From an uncultured bacterium (lineage in GTDB: Bacteria; Cloacimonadota; Cloacimonadia; Cloacimonadales; Cloacimonadaceae), in contig CALGPA010000141.1 in NCBI GenBank assembly GCA_937960795.1, positions 1-31,196 on the forward strand: 31,196 bases of DNA. Direction: 5' to 3'. The notes beneath the pieces were generated by a model. It was not told the DNA's origin. It saw nothing but the letters and a program-made list of their open reading frames with translations, and ran no database searches. How positions within the stretch are numbered: the stretch's first letter is position 1; each line of letters begins with the position of its first letter. Shown piece by piece: positions 15,120-23,681 of the stretch. Position numbers and translations under genes: made by a program.

Positions 15120-16385
15120 ATGAGGTTCATAATGAGGACAAATACCGCGTATAAACTGATAATTTTGATGCTTATTGCCCTTTTCATGGGCGCTTGTGCC
15201 AAAAACAAGCAACTGCAAAATCAAGCCCAGAAACTGTATGAGCGCGGAGACTATGCCGGCGCCACCCGTCTTGCGGTGGAATCTTTGAACCTCAATCCCG
15301 GTTATCTTGACGCTCAGAAGACCCTCAGAAATGCATATCCTCTTGCCATGCAAGATCATATGGACAATATTGCGGTTTTGCATCTAGGGCGTGATGATTC
15401 CAAATGGGAAGCGATCCTCGAGGAATATCTGGCTCTTAAGCAGCTCAACCAAAAAGTGCAGTCTCTTCCTCAGCTTCGAGATCCTGACACTGGCATGGTA
15501 TTGAGATTTGACCACTATGATTATAGCACAGAGATTGACGAAGCCCAAAGATCAGCCGCTGAATACTATTATCAAATGGGGATGCAAGAGAGCATGATGG
15601 GGAGATCTCGCGAGCTGCAAAGAAGCGCGGCTTTGTCTTTTAAGAAAGCTGAAAGCTTTGTGGCAAACTATAAGGACTCCCGCTCTCGATATGAGACTGC
15701 TCGCCAAAATGCCACTTTGCGCATAGCTGTTCTGCCTTTTGAGGATCGGTCCGGCAGTCGTGGACGTTTTGGTGCTATCAACGATATGCTTGCTGATCAG
15801 ATCATTGGCCATATCCTGCAGGATCATGAAGCAACTGAGTTTTTGGACATCATCAGCAGAAATCAGATTGATCTTTTACTGGAGGAGCAACAGCTTAGCG
15901 CTTCCGGATTGGTCGATGAGGCCAGTGCCGCACGTATTGGGCTTCTTTTGGGAGCAGAAAAACTACTCAGCGGCAGAATCCTTCAGCTGGACTACCGGGA
16001 TCCAGTGACCAGCTCGGTGCTTGAGAGAAGAAGCGCAAATGTCGAGGTCGAATCCGGATCGGGTGTGGAAGATCAGGAAAAGCAAATCCAATGTCAGATA
16101 GAGATCTTTAGCCTTTCGAGCTCAATGAAGATCATGGCTTCCTACACTTTGGTAGATGTCGCCACCGGTCGGATTGATCTGCAGCGGACTTTCACCGGAT
16201 CTCGTGACTTTGAGGATAGCTGGGGCAGGGTCATTAGCGGAGACAGTCGGGCGCTTAGCCCCGCTCAACGGGCTTTGGTCGCAAAAGCTCAAGGACAAGC
16301 ACCTTCTGCACGGCAGATGGCGAGCGAAGCCATAGACGATATCAGTCTTGATATTGCAAATCACTTTTTGGTAAACAATAGATGA
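15120..16385 (+). CDS. CsgG-like outer-membrane lipoprotein
   Basis: The protein has up to 421 residues. It carries a lipoprotein signal with lipobox FMGAC (Cys26 counted from the first ATG); an alternative ATG four codons later (15132) is possible. Residues about 30-70 look like one or two TPR-like helical hairpins. The C-terminal half from about 200 is CsgG-like: IAVLPFEDRSG (202-212), FLDIISRNQIDLLLEEQQLSA split as IISRNQIDLLLEEQQ (245-259), ARIGLLLGAEKLLSGRI, then a membrane-strand region and IFSLSSS/ATGRIDL strands. CsgG-family proteins form outer-membrane pores or ring assemblies. The stop overlaps the next gene as ATGA. The combination with an LPP20-like lipoprotein recalls FlgO/FlgP/FlgT systems, but the function here is not established. 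Confidence 0.8.
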   Translation: MRFIMRTNTAYKLIILMLIALFMGACAKNKQLQNQAQKLYERGDYAGATRLAVESLNLNPGYLDAQKTLRNAYPLAMQDHMDNIAVLHLGRDDSKWEAILEEYLALKQLNQKVQSLPQLRDPDTGMVLRFDHYDYSTEIDEAQRSAAEYYYQMGMQESMMGRSRELQRSAALSFKKAESFVANYKDSRSRYETARQNATLRIAVLPFEDRSGSRGRFGAINDMLADQIIGHILQDHEATEFLDIISRNQIDLLLEEQQLSASGLVDEASAARIGLLLGAEKLLSGRILQLDYRDPVTSSVLERRSANVEVESGSGVEDQEKQIQCQIEIFSLSSSMKIMASYTLVDVATGRIDLQRTFTGSRDFEDSWGRVISGDSRALSPAQRALVAKAQGQAPSARQMASEAIDDISLDIANHFLVNNR

Positions 16386-17710
16386 AACTCTCGATCCTGA
16401 TTATCTCAATCTGCGCAATCACTCTCGGAGCTTGTGCGCCAAAAGCCCAGCTTCCTGTGTGGATCAATCAGCAAGATCATGATCCGCGCTACTATAGTGC
16501 CATGGCTGTGGTCAGCACCAAGATTCCGGATTACAAAATGATCGCCCGAGATTATGCCGCGAGAGACATCGCCATGCAGATATCCACTACAATATCTTCA
16601 GAGATAAATTTGCATGAGAGCGAGATTATGGGAATATCCAGGCAAGACTATGTCTCAGAGATTCGCAGCACGACCAATGCCAAGGTGAAGAACCTCAGTC
16701 CACAATATAGCTTTAAAGACGGCAGCAAATATTATGTGCTATATCGGCTTAGCAAAGCTGAGTATCAGTCTCAGAGGATCCGAGAAAAGGATCTGGCGCT
16801 TTTTCGAGCCCATGAGTATTTGGAGGGATTTGACTCCGACAGGCATGAGCCCGCTGTGAGGATACGTTTTCTAGTCTCCGCTCTGGATACATTAGCGGAG
16901 TTTCTGGACATGGATCTGAGCCATTCAGATCGGGATCTTCACAATGAGCTTTTTCGGCGTTTAGAGAATCTGCCGGTGTGGCTGAGATACTCTTGGGACA
17001 CCCCCCTGATGAGCGTGATTGCAAAGGATCCTAGGCCGGTCCCACTTTCCGGAACTGCTGCCTTAGCGATTGATTCCGAGATTGTTCCGGCAGCGCATAT
17101 CCCTTTTGAGATTCGCTGTGCCAAGCTGGCTCTTGACGAAAAGCTGTTCAGCGATGAGCAAGGGAAACTAAGCCACAATATCCCTCGAATCGATAGCCTT
17201 GATCCTGAGCAACTGATTGAGATGGGATTTGATCAGGAACATTACTTGGGATTCTTTACAAGCTCCACTGCCAAGGCTATCTGGCAAAATCTGAAATTCC
17301 CTTCCGCATATCTAAGGCTGGACGTGAGCCGCCCCAAGATCTTTCTTGATTACGCATATGTATCAGGCTACCAAAGCGGTCACAAAGATCAAGTAGTGGG
17401 TTATCTGGCAAATCTCAATCTTGAAAATACCACTCAGATAGAAAATGCTCAATACCTGCTCAAGATTAGGATTCATGCCCGAGATGGGGACTATATCCGA
17501 CATCTTGATTACTATAGCTCGTTTGCGGATGTGCATATGGAGCTGGTCGACCCGCAGAGTGGAGCGACAATAAACTTTGTGGAAGCCCTCAGCATCAAAA
17601 GCGGCGCTAAAGACAGAAAGCAGGCCATCCTAAATGCAGAACAAGAAGCCGTGAAGACGATCGGAGACTTTCTTCTTTATAGACTTCTCTATGACAGGCT
17701 CTTGCGTTAG
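16382..17710 (+). CDS. LPP20-like lipoprotein
   Basis: The 442-residue protein has a lipoprotein signal (MKLSILIISICAITLGAC, Cys18). Residues about 22-125 match the LPP20 pattern: PVWINQQDHDPRYYSAMAVV, a helix with ARDYAARDIAMQIST, SEIRSTTNAKV, and the strand KYYVLYRLSKAEY. The remaining 300 residues are not assigned; they are mixed alpha/beta with a Lys/Ala-rich C-terminal helix. It is translationally coupled to the CsgG-like gene (ATGA), so the two are expected to act together in the outer membrane or periplasm. Its TAG overlaps the TAA of the convergent radical SAM gene by two bases, with no terminator between. Confidence 0.78.
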   Translation: MKLSILIISICAITLGACAPKAQLPVWINQQDHDPRYYSAMAVVSTKIPDYKMIARDYAARDIAMQISTTISSEINLHESEIMGISRQDYVSEIRSTTNAKVKNLSPQYSFKDGSKYYVLYRLSKAEYQSQRIREKDLALFRAHEYLEGFDSDRHEPAVRIRFLVSALDTLAEFLDMDLSHSDRDLHNELFRRLENLPVWLRYSWDTPLMSVIAKDPRPVPLSGTAALAIDSEIVPAAHIPFEIRCAKLALDEKLFSDEQGKLSHNIPRIDSLDPEQLIEMGFDQEHYLGFFTSSTAKAIWQNLKFPSAYLRLDVSRPKIFLDYAYVSGYQSGHKDQVVGYLANLNLENTTQIENAQYLLKIRIHARDGDYIRHLDYYSSFADVHMELVDPQSGATINFVEALSIKSGAKDRKQAILNAEQEAVKTIGDFLLYRLLYDRLLR

Positions 17711-19113
17711 TTGTGTTTTCTGATTGCCTTGCTGAAGTCCTTTTTTAGAACGACATTGCAAAACATAGCCTTGAGGGCGTAACCGATCATGGCAGGACGT
17801 ATGGCTTTTTGGCGGAAACTGCTGATGAAGAGAGGGATCAGACGCCAGCCTTTGCTGAGATAGATCCTCAGATATGCCTTGGGGAGATATGCCTCCAGCT
17901 CCCTGTAGCTCATCCCCTGAGGCTCATACACACAGTGGGTCACGTCAAAATCTTGCCAATTGCGGTGTCGGATCCTCCCCTCTCCCTCCAGCTTCTCGTA
18001 CAGAGCCGTTCCGGGAAATGGGGTTAGAATGGAGATGAGGACATAGCCAAGGGGTAAAGAGCTGAAGAAACGGATGTTTTGCTCGATGTAGCGGGGGCTG
18101 TCAAATTCATCTGCCGAACCTAGAATCATGTACCAATTGTGGCTGATTTTGAGTTTGTTCAGGATGTTGATGGCTTCTTTGATCTGATCGGTATTGATCT
18201 TTTTGTTCATGCGCTTTAGCACTTCTTCGATCCCGCTCTCGATCCCGATGGATACCAATCTGCAGCCGGTATCAGCCATGTTTGCGATCATCTGAGGGTT
18301 TTTGACAATGCTGTCCACTCGGCTCATACAATTGTAGTTTATCTTTAGCTTCTCTGCGCGGAGGCGATCACAAAAGGAATTTACCCAGGCAGTGTCGACC
18401 GTGAGATTGTCATCATGAAACCAAAAAGTGTCGTGCCCCCAGCTCACAAAGCGCTTGATATCCGAGATCACAGAATCCACACTACGCTGACGATATCTTC
18501 CACCATAAAAAGCAGATATGCTGCAAAAGGAGCAGTGGAAGGGGCATCCCCTCGAAGAGACAATCTTGGGTGTGAAAGAAAAAGCTTCATCCACGAGATC
18601 CCGCTCAATCCGGGGAAGAGCTTCGATATCATCCAAAAGCGCGATCACGTCATCATTGTGATATTCATTGTCGTGTAAAAAGACGATACCGGGAATCCGG
18701 GGATGTTCCTCTTTCCTCTCTAATGCAGCTAATAGAGCAGGAAAAGCTTCTTCTCCCTCGCCTCGGCACACATAATCCACGCCGCTTTCCTCAATCACAT
18801 CCTTGTATAAAAATGTGGCATGATGGCCGCCGATGATGGTCTTGATCTTGGGATGAGACTCTTTTGTGAGCCTGATCATGTCACGAGCAATGATGTATGT
18901 GGAGCTTACGCATGAAAAGCCAATGACTTGAGGTTCATATTTATGAATGAACTGCTCAAGATCTTTTGAATCTGCGATCACTACTTTGACTTGATGATCT
19001 GCATCTCTGGCAGCTGCGGCGACATAAAGCGCGCCCTGAAGGATCTGGTTGCCCTTGCGCAGACTTTCCAAGCCCCCGGTCTTTGCTTTGGGTGATACTA
19101 TCAGAACTCTCAT
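17707..19113 (-). CDS. B12-binding-type radical SAM protein
   Basis: The 468-residue protein has an N-terminal Rossmann-like cobalamin-binding-type domain (1-170: VIGFSCVSSTYIIARDMI, KTIIGGHHATF, VCRGEGEEAFP) and a radical SAM domain with the iron-sulfur motif RGCPFHCSFC (Cys190, Cys194, Cys197), then FWFHDDNL and SIGIESGIEEVL. The classic DxHxxG cobalamin motif is not seen, so actual B12 binding is uncertain. Related proteins act in lipid, bacteriochlorophyll and thioether methylations, and the substrate cannot be named. The C-terminal hydrophobic segment may associate with membranes. It starts 3 nt after the stop of the preceding unknown gene, so both are probably co-transcribed. Confidence 0.88.
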   Translation of the reverse strand: MRVLIVSPKAKTGGLESLRKGNQILQGALYVAAAARDADHQVKVVIADSKDLEQFIHKYEPQVIGFSCVSSTYIIARDMIRLTKESHPKIKTIIGGHHATFLYKDVIEESGVDYVCRGEGEEAFPALLAALERKEEHPRIPGIVFLHDNEYHNDDVIALLDDIEALPRIERDLVDEAFSFTPKIVSSRGCPFHCSFCSISAFYGGRYRQRSVDSVISDIKRFVSWGHDTFWFHDDNLTVDTAWVNSFCDRLRAEKLKINYNCMSRVDSIVKNPQMIANMADTGCRLVSIGIESGIEEVLKRMNKKINTDQIKEAINILNKLKISHNWYMILGSADEFDSPRYIEQNIRFFSSLPLGYVLISILTPFPGTALYEKLEGEGRIRHRNWQDFDVTHCVYEPQGMSYRELEAYLPKAYLRIYLSKGWRLIPLFISSFRQKAIRPAMIGYALKAMFCNVVLKKDFSKAIRKHN

Positions 19114-19116
19114 AGA

Positions 19117-19773
19117 TCAGTTGTAAATCATGTCATTAATACGCAAGCTGGTCACATAGATGATCTCACACGCGCCATCGCCGATGTCATCTCGCTGCAT
19201 GCTGGTTCGCCAGCTGGAACTGTGTTGCCCATCTTTACTAGCGTAAACATCTACGAGATATCCATCAATGCAGATGAGATCACCCTTCTTAGCTTTTGAC
19301 ATAGCTTTACGTAAGTTCTTATTGGCAGGAATTAGATGGTTGTTTGACATATGTTCTTGCACATAAGCCACATCTATATCTGTGCCATGCTTAAAAGAGT
19401 ATAAACAATATCTGATTACTTGGCGGAACTTGATCCTGTCTGTCATCTTTGGGAGATCTCCCCAGATCAAGGCATAGTCATATGGCGACACAGAACTCAT
19501 GAAACCGCTACGGTAGCGTTTCTTCCCCACCAATTGCCCATGGATGCGGTATGTGGCCTTGGGCTCCATCGTTATCATTGTTTTGCCAATGGATTGCATG
19601 GGCAAGGGTTTGATGGCTTCTTCATCTTGAATCGGCTCAATCTCAGATAGTAGTGGAAATTCTTCCACTGCCTTGTATCCTAAAGCTTGATTTAGCCAAG
19701 TGTGTACTATAAGCAAACCAATCAAGACTAGGATAGCACAGCAGGTCAATATTAGCAAATCTGTTTTGCGCAA
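19117..19773 (-). CDS. Membrane-anchored protein of unknown function
   Basis: The frame is open to a TTG at 19806, with an ATG at 19797. The start is placed at TTG 19773 because it has a perfect AAGGAG 7 nt upstream; the two upstream starts lack one. From there the protein has 218 residues: a basic N-terminus, one transmembrane helix (LILTCCAILVLIGLLIVHTWL), a linker, then a soluble domain with ATYRIHGQLVGKKRY, YDYALIWGDL, a Tyr-rich segment, NNHLIPANKNL, GDLICIDGYLVDV, SSWRTSMQRDDIGDGACEIIYV. This set of motifs resembles a conserved uncharacterised bacterial family that I recognise but cannot name. It is likely periplasmic-facing and co-transcribed with the radical SAM gene. Confidence 0.75.
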   Translation of the reverse strand: MRKTDLLILTCCAILVLIGLLIVHTWLNQALGYKAVEEFPLLSEIEPIQDEEAIKPLPMQSIGKTMITMEPKATYRIHGQLVGKKRYRSGFMSSVSPYDYALIWGDLPKMTDRIKFRQVIRYCLYSFKHGTDIDVAYVQEHMSNNHLIPANKNLRKAMSKAKKGDLICIDGYLVDVYASKDGQHSSSWRTSMQRDDIGDGACEIIYVTSLRINDMIYN

Positions 19774-19828
19774 AGGACTTCTCCTTGTGTTTGACATTGT
19801 GGACAAGCTGCTTCAATTTGGCCGATGA

Positions 19829-19834
19829 TGTCAA
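19829..19834 (-). promoter_or_regulatory. Putative -35 box (TTGACA) for the unknown gene and radical SAM gene
   Basis: CTTGACATC on the minus strand lies 55 nt before the preferred TTG start and 31 nt before the ATG at 19797. No canonical -10 is seen. Confidence 0.35.
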
Positions 19835-19908
19835 GACATTGTTTTGGTCAAGCTAGGTTCTTGCTCAGAATCCTAATGCTTGCAGGGAACCGTGGAAAGC
19901 ATGTGTTC

Positions 19909-19935
19909 AAAAAAGCCCACAAGATTCTGCGGGCT
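19909..19935 (-). terminator. Terminator of the small membrane protein gene
   Basis: On the minus strand AGCCCGCA (19935-19928) pairs with TGTGGGCT (19921-19914), 8 bp with one wobble and a 6-nt loop, followed by a T-run. It lies 22 nt after the stop at 19958. Confidence 0.8.
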
Positions 19936-19957
19936 AATCAGTTGAGGATATGGACGG

Positions 19958-20215
19958 TTACATGCCGGAAATCATGCCGAATATCAGCACAAAGAATAGC
20001 AGATAGATGACAATCCCGATTACCATGAAAATGAGCTGAGCCAGAGCCCAGTTTTTGCGATTGGGGTTTTCCGTCTGGCTAGTAGCCCACACAATCAGCA
20101 AGACGATGTTTACGATCGGGATGATCATGAGTATCATCGTGATGACCCAATCCTTGACTGCCATAACAGGCGCCATGGGACTTCCAGTAGTAAAGTTTTG
20201 TTGCTCTTGATTCAT
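19958..20215 (-). CDS. Small two-helix membrane protein
   Basis: The 85-residue protein has a polar N-terminus (MNQEQQNF), the segment VKDWVITMILMIIPIVNIVLLIVWA as a first hydrophobic helix, a conserved-looking loop (TSQTENPNRKNWALAQL), and a second helix (IFMVIGIVIYLLFFVLIFGMI). This KDW-helix-NPxRKNWA-helix pattern is common among small bacterial membrane proteins of unknown function. The start has AAGGAG 7 nt upstream. It is flanked by its own promoter-like box and terminator, so it is probably monocistronic. Confidence 0.78.
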   Translation of the reverse strand: MNQEQQNFTTGSPMAPVMAVKDWVITMILMIIPIVNIVLLIVWATSQTENPNRKNWALAQLIFMVIGIVIYLLFFVLIFGMISGM

Positions 20216-20266
20216 CTTTCAACTCCTTATATAGTATTGTGTTAATAGTCTTGCAGGGCAGAAATC

Positions 20267-20272
20267 TGTCAA
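20267..20272 (-). promoter_or_regulatory. Putative -35 box (TTGACA) for the small membrane protein gene
   Basis: CTTGACAG on the minus strand lies 51 nt before the ATG. ACTATT/TATTAA at 17-19 nt downstream is a weak -10 candidate. Confidence 0.4.
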
Positions 20273-20286
20273 GTAAAACAAAAGCA

Positions 20287-20292
20287 TTGACA
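20287..20292 (+). promoter_or_regulatory. Putative -35 box (TTGACA) for the EF-G-like operon
   Basis: ATTGACACC on the plus strand lies 76 nt before the ATG and back-to-back with the divergent box 15 nt away. The -10 is unclear. Confidence 0.35.
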
Positions 20293-20368
20293 CCTACAAG
20301 GGAATCAAAATCATGGTTTATCTGGATTTTAGAGTCTATTAAAATGAGATTAATACACGAGGAAGAAC

Positions 20369-22426
20369 ATGAAAGAATACTCAATGAAGAAGTTACGAAA
20401 CCTTATGCTTGTCGGAGCCAGTGGGTCTGGAAAGACAAGCTTAGCAGAACAAATCTTTTATCTTACAAAAAGTTCAAACCGTTTGGGAAAGATCGACGAA
20501 GGCAATGCCGTACTGGATTTTGACCCCGAAGAAATTGCAAAGAAGATGTCTTTGGGACTCTCAATCGGCTATGTAAATCATAAAGATCACAGGATAAACA
20601 TCCTGGACGCTCCCGGCTATCCTGATTTTGTGGGCGACACAGTTGTGGCTCTGCCTGCCGTTGAAAACGTGGTCGTGGTTGCAAATGCTACCGGCGGCTT
20701 TGAGGTCGGGCTGGAGCTTGCGTTGGAACAGCTTGAAGGCAAATCCAAGGGCAAGATCATCCTAGTCAATCGCATGGACAACGAACATGCGGATTTTGAC
20801 AAAACTCTTGACGCCATCCACGAGAATGCGGATATTCGCCCGGTAAAAGTGCATATACCCATAGGTAAAGAAGGGTCTTTTGAGGGCGTGATTGACCTGG
20901 TTCGCCAAAAGGCATATACCACCTCCGGTGAGGTCGAGATTCCCGCAAACATGGCAGATGCTGCCGAAGAAGCAAGATTACAGCTCATGGAAGCAGTGGC
21001 AGAGACTAATGAAGCCCTTTTAAATGAGTTTCTTGAAAACATGGAGCTTTCTGAAGAGAGCCTTACCAATGGCCTGAAAAAGGCTGTCGCGTCCGGCGAA
21101 GTGATCCCGGCATTTGTGTGTTCAGCCGGCACAGGCGTGGGCGTCATGGCGTTCCTGGAAGGCATCATCAACTATCTTCCCTCTCCTGCAGATAGCCCCG
21201 CGGTCGAATTGATCGAAGGCGAAGATTCTAAGGAATTCATTGCATCTCCCGAAGGCGAAGTTTTGGGCTATATCTTCAAGCTCTATGCGGATCCCAGCAT
21301 GGGCGACTTTGCATATGTTCGTCTCTTCTCAGGCACTCTTAAGACCGGAACTGAATTTTACACACCCGAAAAGGAAGCAAAAGACAAAGCCGGAAACATG
21401 TATTATATGTTCGGCAAAAACCGGCATGACTGCTCTGAGATCAGAGCCGGAGAGATCGGCGCATTGGTGAAGCTGAAAAATGCTCGCGTGATGAGCAGCA
21501 TTGTCCCCATGAACTCCCGTCATGCGATCAAGCCGGTTGAGCTGCCTTCTGCTACTACCTGGCAGGCAATCAAAGCGGTGAACCAATCTGATGAAGACAA
21601 GATCGGCACGGCCTTGTATCGCGTGATCGCCGAAGATCCCACAATCCGATATGACCTTAATGCCGAGACACATGAGAACGTTCTTTCCGGAATGGGCGAC
21701 CAGCAGCTTTCTTTGGTTCTTAAGAAGCTGAAAAACCGCTACAAAGTTGAAGCCGAGCTTAAAGCACCGCGTATCCCTTACAAAGAGACCATTACTGCCG
21801 GAGCTGAAAGCAATTACAAACACAAAAAGCAATCCGGTGGACGCGGTCAGTATGGCGACGTATATTTCCGCATCAAGCCCACCGAGCGTGGTCAAGGTTT
21901 TGAGTTTGTAAACGCCATTGTTGGCGGAACTATCCCATCAAACTTCATTCCCGCTATTGAGAAAGGTCTGGTCGAGACTATGGAAAAAGGCATCATCGCC
22001 GGATACCAAGTAGTGGACGTCTCTGTGGAAGTCTACTATGGAAGTTACCATGATGTGGATAGCTCTGAGATGGCGTTTAAGATAGCTTCTTCCATGGCAC
22101 TAAAAGAAGGCTTCAAGAAATGCAAACCAATCCTTCTGGAACCGATCCACAACCTCGTGATCATCGTTCCAAGTGATTATATGGGTGATGTGATGGGCGA
22201 TATATCGACTCGTCGTGGCCGCATCATGGGTATGGAACAGCGTGGTAAAAAGCAGCATCTCTCTGCACAGATGCCTTTGGCAGAGATGTTTAGCTATTAC
22301 ACTGCGCTCAAGTCATTTACCCAAGGAAGAGGCCGTTTTACTCAGGAATTTTCCCACTACGAGAGAGTCCCGGAAGATGTCGCCCAGAAGGTGATCGCTG
22401 CTTGGCAGGATAACGATATTCAGTAA
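20369..22426 (+). CDS. Elongation factor G-like GTPase (EF-G paralogue)
   Basis: The 685-residue translational GTPase has five EF-G domains. The P-loop is GASGSGKT (16-23) instead of the GHIDAGKT of classical EF-G, the G3 motif is DAPGYPDF (80-87) with Tyr at the place of the catalytic His (DTPGHVDF), and the G4 motif is NRMD (134-137) instead of NKxD. Domain IV and V signatures follow (GGRGQYGDVYF, STRRGRIMGMEQRG, MPLAEMFSYYTALKS, then a Gly/Arg-rich GRGRF). These changes fit the EF-G2/FusA2-like group, whose translocation role differs or is accessory. GAGGA precedes the first ATG; a second ATG lies five codons later. It heads the operon with yebC, ruvC, ruvA, rsmB and the PASTA gene. Confidence 0.9.
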   Translation: MKEYSMKKLRNLMLVGASGSGKTSLAEQIFYLTKSSNRLGKIDEGNAVLDFDPEEIAKKMSLGLSIGYVNHKDHRINILDAPGYPDFVGDTVVALPAVENVVVVANATGGFEVGLELALEQLEGKSKGKIILVNRMDNEHADFDKTLDAIHENADIRPVKVHIPIGKEGSFEGVIDLVRQKAYTTSGEVEIPANMADAAEEARLQLMEAVAETNEALLNEFLENMELSEESLTNGLKKAVASGEVIPAFVCSAGTGVGVMAFLEGIINYLPSPADSPAVELIEGEDSKEFIASPEGEVLGYIFKLYADPSMGDFAYVRLFSGTLKTGTEFYTPEKEAKDKAGNMYYMFGKNRHDCSEIRAGEIGALVKLKNARVMSSIVPMNSRHAIKPVELPSATTWQAIKAVNQSDEDKIGTALYRVIAEDPTIRYDLNAETHENVLSGMGDQQLSLVLKKLKNRYKVEAELKAPRIPYKETITAGAESNYKHKKQSGGRGQYGDVYFRIKPTERGQGFEFVNAIVGGTIPSNFIPAIEKGLVETMEKGIIAGYQVVDVSVEVYYGSYHDVDSSEMAFKIASSMALKEGFKKCKPILLEPIHNLVIIVPSDYMGDVMGDISTRRGRIMGMEQRGKKQHLSAQMPLAEMFSYYTALKSFTQGRGRFTQEFSHYERVPEDVAQKVIAAWQDNDIQ

Positions 22427-22441
22427 AAGAAAGAGGTATGT

Positions 22442-23191
22442 ATGTCAGGACACAATAAGTGGAGCTCTATAAAACACAAAAAAGGCGCTGCTGATGCAAA
22501 AAGAGGCAAGGTCTTTACACGCATCGTGAAGGAGATCATTTTAGCTGCCAAGGGCGGAGGCGGAGATCCTGAAACCAATCCGCGTCTGCGCACGGCTATA
22601 CTCACAGCAAAGAATGCAAATATGCCCCGAGAAAACATCGAACGTGCCATCAAACGCGGCACCGGAGAAATCGAGGGAGTCAGCTACGAAGAGATCACCT
22701 ATGAAGGCTACGGCCACAACGGAGTCGGCATCGTGATTGATGTAATGACAGATAACAAGAATCGCACAGTTGCTGAATTGCGTCATACCCTCTCCAAATA
22801 TGGCGGCAACCTCGCTGAGACCGGAGCTGTCTCTTGGAACTTTGATCTCAAGGGCTTCTTCAACGTGCCGATTGCAGGCATGGAAGAGGACGAGTTTATG
22901 ATGCAAGCCCTAGAAGCCGGAGCCGATGATGTCGAGATGGGTGAAGAGTATTTTGACGTATACACTTCACCAACTGAGTTTCATACTGTCCTTGGAAACA
23001 TGGAAGCTGCCGGATTCCCGGTGGAAAATGCTGAACTGACAAGAGTACCGAAAAACACAATAAACGCAGATGATGTAGCTCCCAAGCTGCTGAAGCTGAT
23101 TGATATGTTGGAAGACTTGGACGATGTCCAAAAAGTCTATGCCAATTTTGAGCTTTCTGATGAGGTGATGGCAGAATTATCACAGGACTAA
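22442..23191 (+). CDS. yebC: YebC/PmpR family protein
   Basis: The 249-residue protein is a full-length YebC/PmpR/TACO1-family member. It starts MSGHNKWSSIKHKKGAADAKRGK with the family tail of that stretch, then KEIILAAKGGGGDPETNPRLR, NANMPRENIERAIKRGTGE, YEGYGHNGVGIVIDVMTDNKNRT and KYGGNLAETGAVSWNF (all recognisable in shorter pieces such as GHNKWSSIKHKK and MPRENIERAIKRG). Family members act as transcriptional regulators or, as recent work on the family shows, help ribosomes at polyproline-type stalls. The gene is preceded by AGAGGT and directly precedes ruvC, a widely conserved order. Confidence 0.95.
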   Translation: MSGHNKWSSIKHKKGAADAKRGKVFTRIVKEIILAAKGGGGDPETNPRLRTAILTAKNANMPRENIERAIKRGTGEIEGVSYEEITYEGYGHNGVGIVIDVMTDNKNRTVAELRHTLSKYGGNLAETGAVSWNFDLKGFFNVPIAGMEEDEFMMQALEAGADDVEMGEEYFDVYTSPTEFHTVLGNMEAAGFPVENAELTRVPKNTINADDVAPKLLKLIDMLEDLDDVQKVYANFELSDEVMAELSQD

Positions 23192-23195
23192 ATCC

Positions 23196-23681
23196 ATGAT
23201 GATAATGGGAATTGATCCCGGAAGCCGCTATTGCGGATATGGGCTCATCCAGACATCTCAGAACAAGGTATTGGCTGCGGGTTGCGACGTTTTTGACGTG
23301 ACCCGCGAGTCACTCTTGGGAGGGCGCTTAGCTCTGCTCTACAGCAGTCTTGTGGATATTCTTGATGAATACAAACCAGATTGTGTGGCTATCGAGGCGA
23401 TGTTTTTCCACAAACATATCAAGAGCATCTTCACGTTGGGGCATGCTCGAGGAGTCCTGCTTTTGGCATTTGCCCAAAGAGGAATACCGGTCGTCGAATA
23501 TAGCCCGCGTGAAGTAAAGAAAGCCGTGGTGGGTAATGGTAATGCATCCAAAGAACAGGTTCGATATATGATCCAAAAGATCTATCAGCTTGATGAAAAA
23601 AAGCTTCGGGATGATGCTTTTGATGCTTTGGCAATCGCCACAACTCACTACAATAGAATCAAATGGAACAAGGAACAATGA
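23196..23681 (+). CDS. ruvC: Crossover junction endodeoxyribonuclease RuvC
   Basis: RuvC resolves Holliday junctions as a dimer together with RuvAB. The 161-residue length fits. The four acidic active-site residues are visible: Asp7 in GIDPGS, Glu67 in AIEAMF, and Asp140 and Asp143 in DDAFDALA. Three Met codons occur at the start (1, 2 and 4), so the exact start is uncertain. The stop overlaps ruvA as ATGA. ruvB is not in this window. Confidence 0.95.
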   Translation: MMIMGIDPGSRYCGYGLIQTSQNKVLAAGCDVFDVTRESLLGGRLALLYSSLVDILDEYKPDCVAIEAMFFHKHIKSIFTLGHARGVLLLAFAQRGIPVVEYSPREVKKAVVGNGNASKEQVRYMIQKIYQLDEKKLRDDAFDALAIATTHYNRIKWNKEQ

